A stretch of DNA of 64,000 nt from Rhodococcus rhodochrous (GTDB lineage: Bacteria > Actinomycetota > Actinomycetes > Mycobacteriales > Mycobacteriaceae). The position numbers were made by a program, and so were the translations under genes. Under the pieces are notes generated by a model, which saw only the letters and a program-made list of their open reading frames with translations, did no database searches and was not told the origin of the DNA. The DNA is taken from NCBI RefSeq assembly GCF_014854695.1, contig NZ_CP027557.1, positions 1,240,001-1,304,000 on the forward strand. Direction: 5' to 3'. This document shows positions 53,726 to 60,805 of the stretch, piece after piece (the stretch's first letter is position 1; every line of letters begins with the position of its first letter).

Positions 53726-54666
53726 GGGTCGCGGGAATCGACTGCGGCACCAACTCCATCCGTCTTCTGATCGCCGACATCGCGGAGGACGGCACGCTCA
53801 CCGACGTCACCCGCCTCATGAAGGTCGTGCGGCTCGGGCAGGGCGTCGACGCCACCGGACGTCTCGCTCCCGAGGCGATCGAACGCACGCGGGTCGCGCT
53901 GGTGGAGTACGCCGACCTGATCCGCGAGACCGGCGCCACCGCGGTCCGCATGGTCGCCACCTCGGCCACGCGCGACGCGAGCAACCGTGAGGACTTCTTC
54001 GCGATGACCCGCGAGGTACTCGGTGCCGTGATCCCCGGAGCCGAGGCAGAGGTCATCACCGGCGACGAGGAGGCGCGTCTGTCCTTCGCCGGTGCTGTCG
54101 GCGAACTCGACTCCGCGCGTGGTCCTTTCGTCGTCGTCGATCTCGGTGGCGGATCCACCGAGGTAGTTCTCGGCGACGCCGACGGTGTGCACGCCGCCTA
54201 CTCCACCGACATCGGCTGCGTCCGGCTGACCGAGCGGTGCCTGCACGACGACCCACCGACCGCCGAGCAGGTCGCTGCGGCACGGGAGGTCGCGGCGGAC
54301 AAGATCCGCGAAGCGCTCGAGCGGGTGCCGGTCGAGCAGGCCCGCACCTGGGTGGGTGTCGCGGGCACCATGACCACCCTTGCGGCGCTCGCCCTCGAAC
54401 TCGACGAGTACGACTCCGAGAAGATCCACCTGTCGTCGGTGCCGTTCGACCGTCTGCGCGAGGTGTGCGACGGTCTCGTCGCCGCGACCCGCGAGAAGCG
54501 CGCGGCGCTCGGCCCCATGCATCCCGGCCGCGTCGACGTCATCGGTGGTGGCTCGATCATCACCACCGTCCTCGCCGAGGAGCTGGGGAGTCGGGCGGGC
54601 ATCACCGAGCTGGTCGTCAGCGAGCACGACATCCTCGACGGCATCGCTCTCTCCGTCGCCCGCTAG
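53722..54666 (+). CDS. ppx2: Exopolyphosphatase-like Ppx/GppA protein
   Basis: A 314-residue Ppx/GppA phosphatase of the actin-like ATPase fold. Motifs: VAGIDCGTNSIRLLIAD, VITGDEEARLSFAGA, VVVDLGGGSTEVVLG, and VGVAGTMTTLAAL. Members hydrolyse polyphosphate or (p)ppGpp-related pentaphosphate. The short single-module form matches Rv1026 (ppx2), whose polyphosphatase activity is debated. The GTG overlaps the DUF501 stop. A hairpin follows the stop. Confidence 0.92.
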   Translation: MRVAGIDCGTNSIRLLIADIAEDGTLTDVTRLMKVVRLGQGVDATGRLAPEAIERTRVALVEYADLIRETGATAVRMVATSATRDASNREDFFAMTREVLGAVIPGAEAEVITGDEEARLSFAGAVGELDSARGPFVVVDLGGGSTEVVLGDADGVHAAYSTDIGCVRLTERCLHDDPPTAEQVAAAREVAADKIREALERVPVEQARTWVGVAGTMTTLAALALELDEYDSEKIHLSSVPFDRLREVCDGLVAATREKRAALGPMHPGRVDVIGGGSIITTVLAEELGSRAGITELVVSEHDILDGIALSVAR

Positions 54667-54676
54667 TTCTCCGATC

Positions 54677-54717
54677 CGTGTAGGTTCCACCCCGATTTCC
54701 GGGGCTCGATCCACACG
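54677..54717 (+). terminator. Hairpin after ppx
   Basis: CCCCG (54690-54694), loop ATTTC, CGGGG (54700-54704) is flanked by CGTGT (54677-54681) and ACACG (54713-54717), giving a two-part stem just downstream of the ppx stop and before the cold-shock leader. Confidence 0.5.
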
Positions 54718-54728
54718 AATCGGCGAAT

Positions 54729-54896
54729 GTGTGGTTGACTGTGTCTCGGTCGAAGTTTTTGTTCGCGTCTTGTCCACGCTCGCAAATCCTTGTTGCGGGC
54801 GGTTGGTTCTCCTTTCGGAAGTCACCGCATGTGATGGCGGCCTCGCTCCACCGAACTCTCGGCGGAGCTCGAGTAACACGACAGAAGGAGACAGAC
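54729..54896 (+). promoter_or_regulatory. 5' leader of second cold-shock gene, related to the first
   Basis: The leader begins with TGTGTGGTT-like sequence and CTCGGTCG shared with 522-548. It carries the hairpin GCTCGCA (54778-54784) / TGCGGGC (54794-54800) with a 9-base loop. Position and core sequence correspond to the hairpin at 573-594 in the first leader. Confidence 0.55.
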
Positions 54897-55100
54897 ATGG
54901 CAGAGGGAATCGTGAAGTGGTTCAACGCCGACAAGGGATTCGGCTTCATCGCCCCCGAGGACGGCAGCGCTGACGTGTTCGCGCACTACTCGGAGATCCA
55001 GTCGGGCGGCTACCGCAGCCTCGACGAGAACCAGCGCGTGAGCTTCGAGATCGGCCAGGGAGCCAAGGGCCCCCAGGCCACCGGTATCACCGTGATCTGA
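54897..55100 (+). CDS. Cold-shock protein (CspA family), second copy
   Basis: A 67-residue cold-shock domain protein, closely similar to the product of 716-922. RNP1 KGFGFI is intact; RNP2 reads VFAHY instead of VFVHF. The ATG at 54897 is preceded by AGAAGGAGA. It is monocistronic, with its own long leader and a strong terminator downstream. Likely an RNA chaperone for cold or general adaptation. Confidence 0.95.
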   Translation: MAEGIVKWFNADKGFGFIAPEDGSADVFAHYSEIQSGGYRSLDENQRVSFEIGQGAKGPQATGITVI

Positions 55101-55135
55101 TTCGATCTCCCGTCCCCGCAGGGGATATGAGACGA

Positions 55136-55172
55136 CATCGGGCCCGCCTCGTCATTCGAGGCGGGCCCGATG
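55136..55172. terminator. Bidirectional terminator between cold-shock and lipase genes
   Basis: A perfect 16-bp stem (55136-55151 with 55157-55172) has the 5-base loop TCATT. It separates convergent stops at 55100 and 55189. Confidence 0.8.
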
Positions 55173-55188
55173 CATATCCACAGATCGG

Positions 55189-56442
55189 TCAGAGTGCTCC
55201 GCAATCCGACGACGGCGCAACGCCTGCGAAGCGGCCGTCGAGGAAGTCCAGCGCACCCGGCAGGCCGATCACGGCGGCGGTGATGTGATCCGGGCTCGGC
55301 ACGAGTTCGGTCCGCACCGGCACCCCGGTGTCGCAGTACCTGCGAAGGGTCGTGGAGATCGCATCGAGGGGGATCAGCACGTCGGTCGGTGAATGCCACT
55401 CGTACACCGGGGCATTCGGCACCGTCGGGACCTGCTCGACGCTGTTCTCCATCAGCACCTCCTGCACGGTGGGGCTGTCGAGCAGAGCGAGACCCACCGC
55501 GGCGTCGGCGACGTCGGCCATGCTGCGACCCGCACCGGCGAGCAGGATCTCGTTGGTGCACGCGTTGGCGATGCGGTCGCGCAGTTCCCGGCCTGCGCCG
55601 TTGAGCTGCTTGCTGACCGGCATTCGGTCCGGGTACTCACGTTCGAGGCCGAGGGCGGCAGCCATCGCCAGACCGAAGGCCGGATGGGCGGATTCGCCGA
55701 GCTCCCGGGCCATCTCGCCGATGTCCATCGGGACGCCACCGTAGGCGGAGCCGACGATCGGGATCTCGGGTGCGTAGGTCGGGGCGAGTGCCGCGGCCAT
55801 CGCCGTCGCCATCCCGCCGCCGGAGTAGCCGGCGATGCCGACCGGGCTGTCGGCGAGCCCGAGCGGGGCGTAGCGCTGCGCGGCCCGGATGCCGTCGAGG
55901 GTGATCTGCCCGCCGACCTTCGCGGCACCGTAGGCGCTGTTCGGTCCCAGATGGTCGGGAACGGCCAGCGACCAGCCGCGCTGGATCGCGATGAGCAGGC
56001 CGGGGGACTCCCGGATTCCTCGCAGCGGGTTCGGCGCGTACAGGGCGGTGGACGGGGCGCACTCGAGCCCGAGCGCGTTGATGATCGCCTGGTACGAGAC
56101 GAGCGGACGACCTGGCGCTCCACCCTGAGGGGACAGCACGGTCGTCACGGCGGAGATCGGTTCGCCGGCGGAGTTCGTCGACCGGAACTTCAGCTGGACG
56201 GCGTCGGTGCCGGGGAATCCGAGCGGCGGCGGAACGACGCGTGCGTCGAGGACGTCACCGGGCTGCCGTTCGGCGATGTCGTCGGGGGTGCTGTAGAAGG
56301 AGTCGTTCACGGACGCGGGGTAGACGATGCCCTCGGCCTGTGCGGAGGGTGCGGCCACCAGACTCGGCGTCGCTGCCAGGGCTACGACGGCCACCGCGGT
56401 GGCGAGTCGCCCGATCAGTGGTCGTGCGGTCGTGAAGCGCAT
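55189..56442 (-). CDS. Secreted lipase (secretory lipase/LIP family)
   Basis: A 417-residue exported alpha/beta hydrolase. The signal peptide has basic RFTTARPLIGR, a hydrophobic core and cleavage after AQA (SAQA-EG). The nucleophile elbow is GIAGYSGGG (GxSxG). The layout matches the secretory lipase family (for example the LipE-like and Candida lipase group), which acts on triacylglycerols or related esters. The terminal part has DHITAAV, offering the catalytic histidine. AAGGA lies seven bases before the ATG at 56442. Confidence 0.85.
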   Translation of the reverse strand: MRFTTARPLIGRLATAVAVVALAATPSLVAAPSAQAEGIVYPASVNDSFYSTPDDIAERQPGDVLDARVVPPPLGFPGTDAVQLKFRSTNSAGEPISAVTTVLSPQGGAPGRPLVSYQAIINALGLECAPSTALYAPNPLRGIRESPGLLIAIQRGWSLAVPDHLGPNSAYGAAKVGGQITLDGIRAAQRYAPLGLADSPVGIAGYSGGGMATAMAAALAPTYAPEIPIVGSAYGGVPMDIGEMARELGESAHPAFGLAMAAALGLEREYPDRMPVSKQLNGAGRELRDRIANACTNEILLAGAGRSMADVADAAVGLALLDSPTVQEVLMENSVEQVPTVPNAPVYEWHSPTDVLIPLDAISTTLRRYCDTGVPVRTELVPSPDHITAAVIGLPGALDFLDGRFAGVAPSSDCGAL

Positions 56443-56589
56443 CCATGATCCTTCTCTTCGAGCCCAGGTCCACCACCCGGCTGTCCGCTGTGTACTTGTC
56501 TCCCCGCAGGATGTCGGCCCGAAATCGAGGTGCGTTACAGCCCGGGCGAGGAGCACACTCGAAGTCGGATCCGAGGAGGTCGAGGAGCA

Positions 56590-57096
56590 ATGAGGATCGA
56601 ACCTTACACCGCCGAACGGCGAAGCGACATCCTCGATCTCTCGATCCGGGCGTGGCGTCCCGTCTTCGAGCTGTACCGACCCGCCGTCCCGGCCTTCGTC
56701 TTCGACTCCTTCTATCCGAACGGCTGGGAGGCGAGGCAGATCGACGACCTCGGCAGGGTCCTCGACGACGAACCCGAGTCGGTCCATCTGGCCGTCGACG
56801 GCGACGAGCTGCTCGGCTGGGTATCGGTGCGCGTGCACCCGGAGGACAGCATGGGGGAGATCCACGTGCTCGCCGTCGACCCACGTCATCAGCGCAAAGG
56901 CGTCGCGTCGACGCTGATGAACCACGCCGACGACCTCGTCCGCGCCGCCGGGATGACGATGATGATGGTCGAGACGGGCGGTGACCCCGGCCATGCCGGC
57001 GCCCGCGCCGTCTACGAGGGTGCCGGATACGAACGCTGGCCCGTCGCACGGTACTTCAAGAATCTCGCGCCCCGGCGCGGCGGTGGACAGTCGTGA
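56590..57096 (+). CDS. GNAT family N-acetyltransferase
   Basis: A 168-residue GNAT. Acetyl-CoA-binding motif A is VLAVDPRHQRKGVASTLMNH (R/Q-x-x-G-x-A/S), and the C-terminal part has ARAVYEGAGYERWPVARYFK. The N-terminal region (LSIRAWRPVFELYRPAVP) is shared with several uncharacterised actinobacterial GNATs. GAGGAG lies before the ATG at 56590. The substrate, an amine of a small molecule or protein, is unknown. It runs divergently from the lipase gene and ends 19 bases before a tRNA gene. Confidence 0.85.
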   Translation: MRIEPYTAERRSDILDLSIRAWRPVFELYRPAVPAFVFDSFYPNGWEARQIDDLGRVLDDEPESVHLAVDGDELLGWVSVRVHPEDSMGEIHVLAVDPRHQRKGVASTLMNHADDLVRAAGMTMMMVETGGDPGHAGARAVYEGAGYERWPVARYFKNLAPRRGGGQS

Positions 57097-57115
57097 ACGC
57101 TAATGTGATCCCCAC

Positions 57116-57189
57116 GCCCCTATAGCCCAATTGGCAGAGGCAGCGGACTTAAAATCCGCCAAGTGTGGGTTCGAGTCCCACTGGGGGCA
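57116..57189 (+). tRNA. tRNA-Leu (anticodon UAA) with short variable arm
   Basis: A 74-base tRNA. The acceptor GCCCCTA pairs with TGGGGGC, the anticodon stem GCGGA/TCCGC encloses CTTAAAA with anticodon TAA, and the T-stem is GTGGG/CCCAC. The discriminator is A and no CCA is encoded. The variable region is only five bases (57160-57164), a class I shape, although bacterial leucine tRNAs normally have a long variable arm. Confidence 0.85.
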
Positions 57190-57210
57190 CAGGTCCGGGC
57201 TCGCCCCGGT

Positions 57211-57250
57211 GCATTCGCTACATCGCTTGCCATCCGCTACTGCAATTCGG
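57211..57250 (-). repeat. Left copy of inverted-repeat unit flanking the IS element
   Basis: On the minus strand this reads GAATTGC-N-GTAGCGGATGGC, then a second GTAGCG(A)ATG after a short spacer. It matches the plus-strand unit at 58794-58831 and both units of the palindrome at 59148-59215. Confidence 0.7.
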
Positions 57251-57256
57251 AAGTTG

Positions 57257-58297
57257 TCAACCTGTCTGAGACAGAACAGGTGTGTTGATTCCCGTCGGTT
57301 GCGGTAACGCCGGCGCTGCCGGTCGACGACGGAACCGCTGCGGATACTTTTCGTGGATCCGGTCGAGACGCTCCTGCCGACGTCGGTGTTCCTCGGCGGC
57401 ACTGCCGAGAAACACCGACACCGGCGTATAACGTCCCAGCCCGCCGTGCCGGTGCTCGAGCGCATACCGGTTCATGAAGTCCTCGGTCCACCGCCGAGCA
57501 TGATCGATATCATCGAAACGATCCGGACAGGTCAGGTCGTACTTGATGGTCTTGAACAGAGACTCCGAGAACGGATTGTCGTCACTGACCCGTGGACGAG
57601 AGAACGACGACACGACCCCCGCCCCGGCGAGGGCATCGAGCAACAACCCCGACCGCATCGATGCCCCGTTGTCGGCGTGCAGCACGCCCGGCGCCCCGAA
57701 CGCGGTGAACGCTTCGGTGAACATTTCCACCGCTTTTGCCTTGTCCTCGTGGTACTCGATACGCCACGCCACCGGAAACCGTGAGTACACATCGATCGCC
57801 AGATACAACCGAAACAGGTCCTGCGTGCGGGGCCCCTTGAGCGTGGTGATGTCCCACGACCACAGGTCCCCGACGTCGAGGGCCTCGACGACCGGTGTGC
57901 GCCGCGACGTCGACGGTCCTCCGGTGCGGCTGCGGCGCCGGTCCCCGGTGAGCTTCTCGGCCCGGGCCACCCGATAGAATGTGACCTCCGAGCAGTCCAC
58001 CAATCCGTCGTCGAATGAACGCCAATAGATTTGACACACAGACTGATCCGCGTTCTCCTCGGCGAGGATCAACGCGATGATGGTGTCCTTTTCGGCTGGC
58101 GACAGCGCCGCTGGTTGCTGCCGCTGTCGCTGCGGGATCGGATCGGTGACCGGCTGATAGTGCCGGTAGTGGTGGGCCCGCCGGTAGTAGCTCGACCGAG
58201 CGATTCCCACGAGCGCGCACCCCCGGGTGACGGACGTTCCCGCCTCGGTCAATTCGGTGACGATGTCGGTCAGGACAATGTTCTGCGCTCGAGCCAC
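57257..58297 (-). CDS. IS3-family transposase OrfB (DDE integrase domain)
   Basis: A 346-residue transposase subunit of the IS3 group. The catalytic triad is intact: DLWSWDITTLKG (D), VLHADNGASMRS (D) and, 35 residues later, NPFSESLFKTIKYD (E). The N-terminal HTH_21-like region is GCALVGIARSSYYRR. The stop lies within the left inverted repeat. It overlaps orfA by 28 bases; IS3 elements usually make the active OrfAB protein by -1 frameshifting in such an overlap. No stop or frameshift is seen, so the copy looks functional. Confidence 0.9.
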   Translation of the reverse strand: MARAQNIVLTDIVTELTEAGTSVTRGCALVGIARSSYYRRAHHYRHYQPVTDPIPQRQRQQPAALSPAEKDTIIALILAEENADQSVCQIYWRSFDDGLVDCSEVTFYRVARAEKLTGDRRRSRTGGPSTSRRTPVVEALDVGDLWSWDITTLKGPRTQDLFRLYLAIDVYSRFPVAWRIEYHEDKAKAVEMFTEAFTAFGAPGVLHADNGASMRSGLLLDALAGAGVVSSFSRPRVSDDNPFSESLFKTIKYDLTCPDRFDDIDHARRWTEDFMNRYALEHRHGGLGRYTPVSVFLGSAAEEHRRRQERLDRIHEKYPQRFRRRPAAPALPQPTGINTPVLSQTG

Positions 58298-58734
58298 AGC
58301 GCGTACTCGCGTGCGCTCATCAATGCCGGCGGGATCTCGGTGGTCTCGTCGGTCGAGGTCTTGTGGATCCCCTGCAAGAGCTCGAATGCTTTTCCCAGGA
58401 TCTCCACGGCGGCGTCGCTCTGGGCGACCTTGTCGCGGAGGCGTTCGTTTTCGCGGCGGAGTTTGGCAAGCTCCGCGCGGTCTCGACTATCCAATCGGTC
58501 CCTCGCTTTGTCTGCTGCTTCGACCATCGACTTCTGCAAGTGTCCCTCATCGCGGGCCTGCAGCCAGCGGCGGACGGTGCCTTCGGCGAGATTGTTCTCG
58601 CGCAGCAGTCGGGTCTTGGCTCCGCGTTCGACGCAGGTGTCCCATCGGCGCAAGAACTCGATCTTGTAGGCCATGGAGAACGCGCGGTGGCCTTGTCGGG
58701 TTCGTCCTACGGGGAGGGTGATGAGGTCGGACAT
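58270..58734 (-). CDS. IS3-family transposase OrfA
   Basis: A 154-residue OrfA with a helix-turn-helix (AKTRLLRENNLAEGTVRRWL) that recognises the element ends and a C-terminal leucine-zipper-like helix (LAKLRRENERLRDKVAQ) for multimerisation. The stop overlaps the start of orfB. The gene begins about 50 bases inside the right end of the element. Confidence 0.85.
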   Translation of the reverse strand: MSDLITLPVGRTRQGHRAFSMAYKIEFLRRWDTCVERGAKTRLLRENNLAEGTVRRWLQARDEGHLQKSMVEAADKARDRLDSRDRAELAKLRRENERLRDKVAQSDAAVEILGKAFELLQGIHKTSTDETTEIPPALMSAREYALWLERRTLS

Positions 58735-58793
58735 CTGTTACTCCGATCCCCGCGTTGGTTGTCAGGATGTCTCACGACCATCCTGACAACCAA

Positions 58794-58831
58794 CGAATTG
58801 CCGTAGCGGATGGCGATTCGTGTAGCGGATG
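58794..58831 (+). repeat. Right copy of inverted-repeat unit flanking the IS element
   Basis: GAATTGCCGTAGCGGATGGC followed by GATTCG and TGTAGCGGATG. It is inverted relative to 57211-57250, which suggests that the IS entered the centre of a pre-existing palindromic element. Confidence 0.7.
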
Positions 58832-58855
58832 GATGGACCACAGCTCGGAGGTGCG

Positions 58856-59150
58856 CTACGCTTCCGCGGGCATGGCGGTCTCGCCGACCTCGAACATCGC
58901 TTCGCGTTCGAGCGCATCGGCTTCCGAGTCCCCGCCGGCCCGCTCGAAGATCCTGCTGACCACCGGGCCGGGCAGAACCGCGGCGACGGTGATGTCGTAT
59001 CCGGCCGCCTCGACCTCCAGCTTCAGGCACTCGGTCAGGGTCGATGTCGGCGATGGCCACCTTCATGCCCAGCGACGCGCCGTAGCGGGGTCCTTCCCCG
59101 ACGCCCGAACCATCGCCGGTGACAGCCAGGCCCCGCCTTGTCGGACACAT
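58856..59150 (-). pseudogene. Remnant of a short-chain dehydrogenase gene
   Basis: Read on the minus strand from 59150, the frame gives GLAVTGDGSGVGEG followed by GASLGMKVAIADID, an SDR N-terminus with the TGxxxGxG cofactor loop. Near 59035 the frame changes. A second frame then gives LTECLKLEVEAAGYDITVAA and VLPGPVVSRIFE, which belongs near the SDR C-terminus, up to a TAG at 58856. The central ~130 residues, including the catalytic Ser-Tyr-Lys region, are missing. An internal deletion plus frameshift is the simplest explanation; the piece lies between repeat copies. Confidence 0.7.
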
Positions 59151-59215
59151 CCGCTACCGTTCTCGCCATCCGCTACGGCAATTGCTGTAGCGGACGACGA
59201 ATTTTGTAGCGGATG
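59148..59215. repeat. Intact palindromic repeat element (MITE-like)
   Basis: Two inverted copies of the same unit meet head-to-head at the 8-base palindrome GCAATTGC (59178-59185). Each arm carries GTAGCGGA twice (for example TGTAGCGGATG at 59205-59215). It has no coding capacity and looks like the uninterrupted version of the pair that encloses the IS. Confidence 0.65.
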
Positions 59216-59243
59216 CACCGCCGGTGGGCAGAGCGACCGGCGA

Positions 59244-60014
59244 CTATCCCGAGGGCATCCTCCGCTGATCCCCGTGACGTGACCGGTGCAGGACGTCTAC
59301 CAGTTCCTGCTCGAGCGCCACGAACTCGCTCGACGCGCACATCTCCAGGGTTCGAGGTCGAGGCAGGTGCACACGCACCTCGTGCTGCACCCGCGTCGGT
59401 CGCGGACCGAGGACGACGACCCGATCGGACAGCAACACCGCCTCGCGGACGTCGTGCGTCACCATCAGCACCGTCCAGCGATGCTGCTGCCACACCTGCT
59501 GCAACCACAATTGCATCTCGGTGCGGGTCAGCGAATCCAGTGCGCCGAACGGCTCGTCGAGCAGGAGCACGTCGCGTCCCTGCAGCACCGTGCGTGCGAG
59601 CGACGCGCGTTGACGCATACCGCCCGACAGTTGGTGCGGCGCAGCGTCCTCGAAGCCGGCCAGGCCGAAGGTCGGCAGCAGTTCGCGGGCGCGGGCGCGA
59701 GCGTCGGATCGCTGTACACCCTGCACCTCGAGTCCGAGTGTGCAGTTGTCGAGCACCGTCCGCCAAGGGAACAGCAGATCCTTCTGCGGCATCAGCGCGA
59801 CCCCCCCGGGTGCTGCGGGGGAGTCGCCGACGAGAACCTCTCCGGTGTCGGGTTGTTCGAGCCCCGCGACGATCGAGAACAGCGTCGACTTGCCGCACCC
59901 GCTCGGCCCGATGAGGGACACGAATTCACCGGGTTCGACGGAACAGTCGATGCCGTCGATCACCGCCCGGTCGCCGTACGCCTTGTGGACCGAGGTCACC
60001 GTCACCGCACTCAT
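59244..60014 (-). CDS. thiZ: ABC transporter ATPase for thiamine pyrimidine precursor (ThiZ-like)
   Basis: A 256-residue nucleotide-binding subunit: Walker A GPSGCGKST, Q-loop LMPQKDLLFPWR, signature LSGGMRQRASLA, Walker B LLLDEPFGALD and switch His in VTHDVREAV. It belongs to the nitrate/taurine/pyrimidine-precursor ATPase group. The ATG overlaps the permease stop by four bases. Substrate assignment comes from the TPP riboswitch and the THI5-like binding protein upstream. The gene ends about 30 bases from the repeat-rich region. Confidence 0.85.
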   Translation of the reverse strand: MSAVTVTSVHKAYGDRAVIDGIDCSVEPGEFVSLIGPSGCGKSTLFSIVAGLEQPDTGEVLVGDSPAAPGGVALMPQKDLLFPWRTVLDNCTLGLEVQGVQRSDARARARELLPTFGLAGFEDAAPHQLSGGMRQRASLARTVLQGRDVLLLDEPFGALDSLTRTEMQLWLQQVWQQHRWTVLMVTHDVREAVLLSDRVVVLGPRPTRVQHEVRVHLPRPRTLEMCASSEFVALEQELVDVLHRSRHGDQRRMPSG

Positions 60015-60805
60015 TTCGCCCCCTTCGTGAGTGCCCACGGCGCGACCACCCGTTCGACGACGTAGGTCAGCGAGTACAACGTGAGCGACAGAACGGCCGT
60101 CACCACCACGGTTGCGAGCACGAGATCGGTGCGGAACGAATTCTTCTGTGTGCTCATGTAAATGCCCAGACCGGATGTCGCGCCGACGTATTCGGCGAAC
60201 ACCGCCCCCACTACGGCGTAGGTGATCCCGATCCGCAGGGCGGTGAAGAAGCGGGGAAGCGCGGACGGCAGGCGCACGTAACGGAACTGCTGCCACCGCG
60301 ACGCGCCCATGCTGCGCAGCAACGCGCCCGCCTCGCGGTCGGCCGCCGCGAACCCTTCGAGCAGTCCGATCGCGACGGGGAAGAACGTCACGAGCGCGAT
60401 GACGAGAATCTTCGGCAGTAGTCCGAATCCGAACCAGATGATCATCAAGGGTGCGAGCGCGATGATCGGCAGGGTCTGCGACACCACGAACAGCGGCACG
60501 AAGGCCCGTCGCAGCCACGGCGAGAAGTCCACGGCGATCGCGAGGGTCCACGCGAGGGCCAGCGACACGGCGAACCCGACGAGCGTGACCTGCAGTGTGG
60601 ACCAGGCGTGCCCGGCGATGTCGACGCGATGCGCCCACCCCTGCGTGAGAACGCGTGCGGGGGAGGGCAACACCTGCGGGCGGATACCGCTCACCACGAC
60701 GTACGTCTGCCAGATCGCGACCAGCGCCCCGGCGACGAGCAGGGCGGGAAGGAGTCGACGTGCGCGGCCGGTGCTATCGGACTTCGAGGTAGTCATCGGT
60801 GACAT
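60011..60805 (-). CDS. thiX: ABC transporter permease for thiamine pyrimidine precursor (ThiX-like)
   Basis: A 264-residue inner-membrane permease with about six hydrophobic segments. The EAA-type cytoplasmic loop contains REAGALLRSMGASRWQQF, which contacts the ATPase. The family is that of SsuC/TauC-like permeases. Its start overlaps the end of the binding-protein gene by about 30 bases. ATG 60805 is given; ATG 60796 is equally possible, since neither has a strong ribosome-binding site. Confidence 0.85.
   Translation of the reverse strand: MSPMTTSKSDSTGRARRLLPALLVAGALVAIWQTYVVVSGIRPQVLPSPARVLTQGWAHRVDIAGHAWSTLQVTLVGFAVSLALAWTLAIAVDFSPWLRRAFVPLFVVSQTLPIIALAPLMIIWFGFGLLPKILVIALVTFFPVAIGLLEGFAAADREAGALLRSMGASRWQQFRYVRLPSALPRFFTALRIGITYAVVGAVFAEYVGATSGLGIYMSTQKNSFRTDLVLATVVVTAVLSLTLYSLTYVVERVVAPWALTKGAK

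Larger units (their letters stand above)
57255..58788 (-). mobile_element. IS3-family insertion sequence
   Basis: The element spans about 1.53 kb with two overlapping transposase genes on the minus strand. The left end TTGTCAACCTGTCTGAGACA (57254-57273) matches the right end read inward (58768-58789: TTGTCA..., TGAGACA), and the element can be bounded by TG...CA. No target-site duplication is evident (AGT left, ACC right). The right end also forms a 17-bp palindrome (58753-58769 / 58779-58795). It lies inside an inverted-repeat pair. Confidence 0.8.

Noticed and set aside
57252-58791. A target-site duplication bordering the IS3 element
   Set aside because: The three bases on each side (AGT and ACC) do not match, so insertion age and exact boundaries stay open.
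57116-59215. A tRNA-integrated genomic island with attL/attR
   Set aside because: I looked for a repeat of the tRNA 3' end downstream and for an integrase and found neither; the region is better described as IS and repeat insertions near the tRNA.
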